Of a DNA stretch of 64,000 bases, positions 57,593 to 64,000 are shown in pieces. Every line of letters starts with the position of its first letter. Position 1 is the first letter of the stretch. The position numbers and the translations under genes were made by a program. The DNA comes from Sanderia malayensis (Eukaryota; Cnidaria; Scyphozoa; Semaeostomeae; Pelagiidae). Location of the stretch: positions 1,922,001 to 1,986,000 of the forward strand of contig RQOL01000519.1 of assembly GCA_013076295.1 (NCBI GenBank), given 5' to 3'. The notes under the pieces were generated by a model, which worked only from the letters and a program-made list of their open reading frames with translations, had not been told where the DNA came from and did no database searches.

Positions 57593-57989
57593 TCTGGAAA
57601 GAATAACAAAAACATTTCAATCAAAGTAGGTCCACATGTTGCTGGGATGGGAATGCCTAGGCCAAAGATTGCGGCTTCAAAGTTCAAGCGTTAAAATCCA
57701 TTATCCCTATGAAAACCCACGATTAATAGACTCTGCTGATTAGGCCAACAGTTATTAATATACGAAAGATATTAAAAACAATATATATTACCTGTATTTG
57801 TATGAAACTTGATGATATCAAATATTTTTCAAAGAAGACGTGTCTTTTTCTTCATGAACATTCGAAAGGAATCTCGACTAGTTTCCAGACTGTTTTCCTT
57901 CCCGACTCCTCCGCAACAACATAAATTGAACCATAGAAGTCCTGCGCATGCTGAGCGATGAGAGAACCTTTATCCACCGCATGACGTGG

Positions 57990-59600
57990 CCCCAACCCTA
58001 ACTCTCACCCTAACCCTTGGACCAATGGGACCAATGTCACGTCATACAAACCAGCGCACGTCATACACGCTCCTGCGCAGTACCCATAACTAAGCCAACG
58101 CGCATGCTGACCACCTTTCTCTTCCCTATAACCTAAGCCTAACACTAACCCTAAGGTCAATGCATCAGCCATAAGGCACAGCATTATGTAATAGATGCTC
58201 CTGCGCAATACCAATAAATACGCTACTGCGCATGCTGACCACCTTTCTCCTCCACATAACCTAACCCTAAGCCTAACCCCAAGGTCAATGCCTCAGCCAT
58301 CACGCAAAGCATTACGTCATATATGCTCCTGCGCAGTACCAATAAATACGTTACTGCGCATGCCGACCACCTTTCTCCTCCGCATAACCTAACCCTAACC
58401 CTAAGCCTAACTCTAACCCTAACAATAAGGCCAATGCCTCAGTCATTAGGCACAGCATTACGTCATAGAAGCTCCTGCGCAGAACCAAAATAAAGGCCAC
58501 TGCGCATGCAGACCACCTTTTCCTCCGCATAACCTAACCCTTAGCCTAACACTAACCCTAAGGCCAATGCTTCAGCCATCAGGCACATCATTGCGTCATA
58601 TAAGCTCCTGCGCAGTACCAATAAATAGGCCACCGCGCATACCGACCACCTTTCTCCTCCGCATAACCTAACCCTAACCCCAAGCCTAACCCTAAGGCCA
58701 ATGCCTCAACCATTATGAAAACAATTACGTCATATACGCTCCTGCGCAGTACCAATAACCAGGCTACTGCGCATGCTGACCACCTTTCTCCTTCGCATAA
58801 CCTAACCCTAAGCTTAACCCTAACCCTAAGGCCAATGCCTCAGCCATTAGGCACAGTATTACATCATATATGCTCCTGCGCAGTACTAACAAACACACCA
58901 CTGCGCATGCTGACCACATTTCTCCTCCGCATAACCTAACCTTAAGCCTAACCCTAAGGCCAATGCATCAGCCATTAGGCACAGCATTACGTCATATATC
59001 TTCCTGCGCAGTACCAACAGATACGCCACTGCGCATGCTGACCACCTTTCTCCTCCGCATAACCTAACCCTAAGCCTAACCCTAACCCTAAGGCCAATGC
59101 CTCAGCCATTGAGCATAGCATTACGTCATATATACTCCTTCGCAGTACCAATAGAAACGCTACTGCGCATGCTGACCACCTTTCTCTTCCGCATAACCTA
59201 ACCCTAAGCTTAACCCTAACCCTAAGGCCAATGCCTCAGCCGTTAGGCGTAACATTACGTCATATATATTCATGCGCAGTACCAACAAATACGCCACTGC
59301 GCATGCTGACCACCTTTCTCCTCCGTATAACCTAACCCTAAGCATAACCCTAACTCTAACCCTAAGGCCAATGCGTCAGCCATTAGGCATAACATTACGT
59401 CATATATGTTCCTGCGCAGTACCAATAAATACGCTACTGCGTATGCTAACCACCTTCCTCCTCCGCATAACGTAGCCCTAACCCTAAGCCTAACCCTAAG
59501 GCCAAGCATCAGGCAGCGCGCGTCATAGACGCTCCTGCGCACTACAAATAACTACGCCACTGCGCACGCTGACCACCTTTCTCCTTCGCATGACGTAACC
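57990..59600. repeat. about 133-bp satellite array with CCCTAA tracts
   Basis: About 12-13 head-to-tail units, 127-147 bases each. Every unit has a short run of CCCTAA/CCTAAG hexamers, then aaggccaatgcctcagccat, cattacgtcatatatgctcc, tgcgcagtacc, and tgcgcatgctgaccaccttt. Length differences come mainly from the hexamer number. Open frames across it are artefacts. A single stray unit is at 48190-48350. Confidence 0.93.
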
Positions 59601-60377
59601 CGTAAACCTACACTCACCCCATTGCGTTCCTTTGCCTTCTGCTGACCATGAATCTGGGGTTTAATCTGTCAATGTAACAATGAAAATATTTACTTTTCAT
59701 TGTTCATTATATAACCCAAAAATGAATTGTTCGACTCGTGGAAGCCTAGACATGTTTACCTATGTGTTTATCATACCTATATGAAATCACGTTAAACCAT
59801 AAAGATGGGATCTATGACATATACAGAAAAAAACTAGGTATGCTGGATAATAAAAATTATACTCACCTGTTCCTATACTTCCAAATAAGAAACCTTCGAC
59901 ATGCAACCATTTACATCTTTCTTTTCAAAGAAAATGAATACTTGTTCAGAGAGGCGGTAACACAGTAAAATATCGTCATATTCGAGTGCTCCCGGGAATT
60001 TTCCAAACTTTAATCTTGTAGCGTTACACCAGAGCGAGGCTCCATTTTTTCGCCAGTTTTTTGATAGTGATTCCATGAGTCCCTTGTGTATAGCGAGTTG
60101 CGAGCGAGGCACCGGGACCTAATGTGGTGAGTCTAGTATAGTAAAACATGTCAAACAAAATATAAAGCACAAAATATCCAAATATTAATCTTCAAATATT
60201 GAACACATCAAATATCTATAATATTCTAAGATTAATTAATTCAACATTATATAACACAAAAGAACAATCATGTTTTTATATCAATATATCATACCTATAC
60301 CAACAATTTTTAGTAATCTCTAACAGAACTATAAAACGAAAATATGAAACAGTTATTTTTACAAGGTGGGTAAATGG
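59601..60377. other. RNase H1 3' flank
   Basis: AT-rich, no coding exon recognised. Around 60050-60140 is a phrase (gcgaggcaccgggacctaat, tggtgagtctag) resembling one end of the element at 63195-63338, suggesting a degenerate related insertion. Confidence 0.4.
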
Positions 60378-62512
60378 TTAGTCTATCATTATAACATTTG
60401 ATGCTTTTGGGCAATTTGGCTTAACTGGTGTGAGATCTATGAACATATTTGGCTTTATTGGTACTATCTGAGGGTTTGGTACAATGGATCTTGAAGAGGG
60501 GTTTGACTTTGTGGTGAAATCGGTTATTGTTTGAGGGGGTGTTGTTGGAAAATAGTTGGATACTATGGGTTCTGTTGAAGGTTCTGAGTCTGCACCCATT
60601 TTTGAAAGCCTGTCTGCTTCTTCGTTGCCAAAAATGCCTTGATGGCCACGTACATGAGCCTGAGATAAAACGTACAAGGAAAGGTCAAACACAGGAAAAA
60701 AGGTAAAGGCAGGGGTCAAGAATGAAAAACAAAAGGTCAAGGGACACATGGGTGATTGATTGATAATGGGGATAAATAACAAGTAAAGAAAGCAATATGC
60801 ATAAGAAGGGGAAAGCAATATGCATAAAAATGGGAAAACAATATAAAAAATATGTATATATTGTAAGACAAAGGTGCAAAAAATACTATAAATATATTCT
60901 AAGACAACAAAGAGTAAAAAACAAAAGGAATCTGTAAAAAACACAAATAATGAACAAATATAAATGGAATGGAAAAAAATGATAACAAATATTAAGTTAT
61001 AGAATCAATGAAGTGAAAATGAAGTGAATATTTTGCATACCCATTTAACATTAATTTTACTGCAAAGATCATCAAGCTTTCTTATGTCCTCCATGTTCTT
61101 AACAGGTTCTCTATCAACTGTTTTCCAACCATTTTTCTTCCATTTCTTTATCCAAGTTGTTGCACCTGACTCAAAAGAGAGAATGCTCTATAGAACTCTC
61201 AAATGCAAGTACAGGAGTACTGCCTTGCGAAAAATCAATATAAAGTAAAATACAGTGAAGCCTCTGTAAGCCGGAAACCATTGGGATCTAGACTAGATGT
61301 TTGCTTTATAAAGGTGTCAGCTAAGAGAGGCCTTACATTACTCTCATTGCATAATTCTTATTGTACTTGCCGGGATAAAATACGTTTTTGAAAAACACAA
61401 AATCAAATAGATGCTTATACTAACAGTTAATGGTGTACATGCTATCTGTTCGCAGTTCAATTTCAGGCATACCTCTTTTCACTGCTGTTTCCAATGCCTT
61501 GATCACTGCCTGCAATGATAACATAACTATATCAGCCTACCTTGCTTTGTAACTTCCAATCTTGGAGTGAACAAATAACCAACTTTCTAAAATTAGGAAT
61601 AACTTACATTTAGTTCTGCCCTTTGGTTTGTTTGGTGTCCAGCTAATCGCTCTGATACATTCCTGCAAATTTTTAAAAAGTCACTTTAAAGCTGACTAGC
61701 TATCTGATGTAACAAACAAAACATCTAGCTATTTCAACTGCTTCATAAGATAACTCGCTTTAGAAGGTTGATAGAAAATACTTTGGCAATAAATACGGAT
61801 CTAGTCTCACCGATTATCACCAGCTCCCCAGAAAACACCAATTCCAGCTCTGGCATTAATTTTGCTGCCATTCTTGAAGCACCCTCCATCCGTGTATACA
61901 ACAGGTATGCCAGAAGATGAATTGCTTGCAGCAGCATTGCAGCCTAGACTTGTGACATGTTGTGGCACCTTGCTTTTCCTGGCTTTTTCATATTGCTTCC
62001 AAGATGGAGTTTGGGGTTTGCTTGATGAAAGTGGCCCTGCTCTACCAACATTTTCACCCAATAATAATGAAACAAGAAAAACGCATATCAGAATAGAAAA
62101 GCTAGGTATGCGATTTAACATACAAGAGTAGGAGAGGAGCAAGAGCAACTAATGTAACGAAACGATACACCAGCAGAGGTAATGAGAAGATGCTTACTGC
62201 TACAAAGCTCAGGGCTTCGTCTCTTGTTTTGAACTTTTTGAATCTGGCTCCTTTGAATCCCTTTACTTGCTCTTCACATTCTGACCTGGAAGGCACAGAA
62301 TAAAAAATCTCAGTAAGAAATTTGCCAGGCCTATGGTAATGGTACTCCTCTGCTCTGCTCTGCTCTCCGTATTTGCGTGCAGGTTTTATATAAACATGAA
62401 AAATACCTTACCATGATTTGAAAATGCCAGTTTGTCTTCCAGTTCTGACAGCGTAAAAGAACATTTGTTCAGACTCTCCAACTGGCTTAAGTTGAAAAAG
62501 TTTCCTCAACAT
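60378..62512 (-). CDS. RNASEH1: ribonuclease H1
   Basis: Exons (minus): 62512-62412, 62285-62198, one of uncertain start ending at 61811, then 61662-61608, 61509-61425, 61165-61041, 60659-60378. The hybrid-binding domain comes first (YAVRTGRQTGIFKSW, then ECEEQVKGFKGARFKKFKTR). The catalytic domain has VYTDGGCFKNG (Asp), NQRAELN (Glu), LRTDSMYTI (Asp), HVRGHQGIFGNEEADRLSK (His, Asp): all active-site residues present. It degrades the RNA strand of RNA-DNA hybrids in nucleus and mitochondria. The start of the third exon is not settled: obvious acceptors near 62060 do not match the phase of exon 2, so a small extra exon or a less obvious acceptor is needed. The C-terminus is extended by about 70 residues rich in Pro, Thr and Ser beyond the usual end. 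Confidence 0.93.
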
Positions 62513-63829
62513 GAAACGGCACAATATTTAACAGCAGAAAAAATCTCGAGGTTGCAAAGTGCCATTCGATTCTAAGCTGATGCGTGTTAGCATGCAGCAA
62601 AATTTGTTATGTTGTGACGTCAGAGTTCATAAAAAGTCAGACAAAAAAGGATTGTAATATAATATATCGAACATGCATGATACGATGATACAAAATTATA
62701 CATTCTCGTAAAAACTGGATAGTAAAACTATAAAACTTATGTTCGCGGATTAAGTTAAATCCAATTCAAATCTTATGTCTAATAAAAATAGTACATAAAT
62801 TGATGAATCACTACAAAGCAAAATTCCTAAGATAGTAAATAAAAGGTCTTCAGTATTTAAAACCTTTTAATCTCAAAACTAAATCAGTTAAACCGTTATT
62901 TGCAAATTGACAGAAATAGCAGGGGATAGGACAATTTGACACCACACAGCTCTATGTACGAAGAACTGAAATTATGTTAAAATATACCCTTAATATAGCA
63001 ATAAACGTGTTCATGAATATTTGATGATTAAAAAGTCAAAAGTTGACAAAATATGCAAAATGAAAATGATTAATAAGAAGAAAAACTTAACTAAAATTTA
63101 AAATACAGCAATTGCATCGTTAAGGCCCTCACATCAAAAGCTAGTCACTACACAGTATACATATACGGTAAGTTTCATTTGAATAAAGGCTCTTAGGTAT
63201 ATAGACATTGCGTCCCTGTGCCTAGCTCGAAGCTCGCCCAACACAAGGAGCACAACAAACCAACCAAAAACAGAGCGAGTAAAAACGAGCCAAGAAAAAG
63301 CAGGGACGCAATGTAGTGAGTCTAGCTCTATATACCTACCTGTTTGTAGTAGAGTACAGCTGCATAAAGTATGCTAAGACAACTACAACAAGAGTTGGGG
63401 ACTTCGGTAAAGCAAGCTGGATTGTTTATCTCAACATGATAAACTGGCAATACAGTTAAACATTGATATTTCGACCACAAAAAAAGTAGAGTAATCTGTT
63501 CAAATAATCGGGGTTTCGAGGTGGCAAATTTCGAGCATGCATATAGCAAGTCAGCAATGAAAGGGGTACGGTAATATATGTTGGGCGTTGGACACATACA
63601 TATGACAAACAATTCCATTACCATAAGTCGATAAATCGAAAATCAGCAAATACACTGTGTCAATACACAGCCAGCTTGATGAAGAAGCATTACTAGATAC
63701 AGTAAAATTAAGTCACATTCTACGACGCTAAGTTATAAAATTCAATGACATTGTTAGCTATATTTACCTATGAAGTAGCATCCCATAAAACAAGATGCAG
63801 GCGTGACTACGAAATGGACGATGATAAGA
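62513..63829. other. RNase H1 promoter side and intergenic
   Basis: AT-rich, no exon recognised. Contains the inverted-repeat element at 63195-63338. Confidence 0.45.
63195..63338. mobile_element. MITE-like element, family E
   Basis: About 144 bp; left end aggtatatagacattgcgtc and cctg, right end cagggacgcaatgtagtgag and tctagctctatatacct. The middle has imperfect pairing of gctcgaagctcgcc with gagcgag phrases. No ORF. Confidence 0.7.
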
Positions 63830-64000
63830 TCAAATATTGAAGCAGAGTTTCTTCTTTTTTGATTTTTGTTTGCTCGAAGAGGCCAACTGAATCGTGTCAC
63901 TTTTTTTGCTGCCCTTATTTTTGCTTTTGCCCGACGACTTGTGATTCGATGTTGCAATGCCGCTGGTCGAAGAATCCGGCGTCGTTTTAGTTGTAAACAG
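63830..64000 (-). CDS. 3' end of a gene encoding a polybasic CAAX-box protein
   Basis: Open on the minus strand from the right edge to a TGA at 63830-63832. The encoded tail is Ser/Lys-rich and ends SSSKQKSKKKKLCFNI. CFNI fits a prenylation CAAX box (geranylgeranyl- or farnesyl-type) preceded by a polybasic stretch, the classic membrane-targeting tail of Ras/Rho-family GTPases and a few other signalling proteins. The rest of the gene is outside the window, so the family cannot be named. The exon's 5' border is not visible. Confidence 0.6.
   Translation of the reverse strand: MFTTKTTPDSSTSGIATSNHKSSGKSKNKGSKKSDTIQLASSSKQKSKKKKLCFNI

Noticed and set aside
57990..59600. Chromosome end (true telomere)
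   Set aside because: Hexamers are interrupted and embedded in a 133-bp unit, and genes continue on both sides.

Overview
This is nuclear DNA of an early-branching animal, most likely a sponge or a cnidarian; the sequence alone does not decide which. The evidence is spliced genes with GT-AG introns, a Delta/Jagged-like DSL membrane protein, a collagen plus fibrinogen-like secreted protein, complement-type (sushi) serine proteases, an eukaryotic RNA-dependent RNA polymerase (RdRP), TTAGGG-type repeat tracts and many short inverted-repeat elements. I joined exons by hand, using splice consensus, reading phase and family similarity. No transcript or database was consulted.

Layout: 122-624 (+) is the 3' end of an ACSS2-like acetyl-CoA synthetase. 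2436-8020 (-) is a secreted collagen-like protein with a fibrinogen-like end, and 1343-2017 (-) is a second copy of its last exon. 9466-12435 (-) and 12851-15205 (-) are two related sushi-trypsin genes: the first lacks the catalytic serine, the second keeps it but has a one-base frame break in its sushi exon. 16172-19388 (+) is cytoplasmic poly(A)-binding protein. 21538-36077 (+) is the centrepiece: 20 exons, in frame at all 19 junctions, encoding about 2655 aa with a zinc module like the RIG-I-like receptor C-terminal domain, a Dicer/RIG-I-type helicase, a cellular RdRP, a Cid1/Trf4-type nucleotidyltransferase, and a long tail I cannot assign. 36400-39850 is a 3.4-kb fold-back inverted repeat. 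40321-46078 (-) is a membrane protein with about 15 tandem DSL units. 46079-52558 is gene-poor. 52559-56297 (-) is UDP-galactose 4-epimerase, 57476-57592 (-) is the 38-aa OST4, 57990-59600 is a roughly 133-bp satellite rich in CCCTAA, 60378-62512 (-) is RNase H1, and 63830-64000 (-) is the 3' end of a polybasic CAAX-box protein.

Function: most genes are unrelated neighbours. The RdRP gene stands out because it places in one chain the three activities that fission yeast assembles as the RDRC complex (Rdp1 polymerase, Hrr1 helicase, Cid12 nucleotidyltransferase), and adds an apparent RNA-end-sensing zinc domain. The large fold-back repeat directly downstream, between two convergent genes, is a possible double-stranded RNA source; any link between the two is inference.
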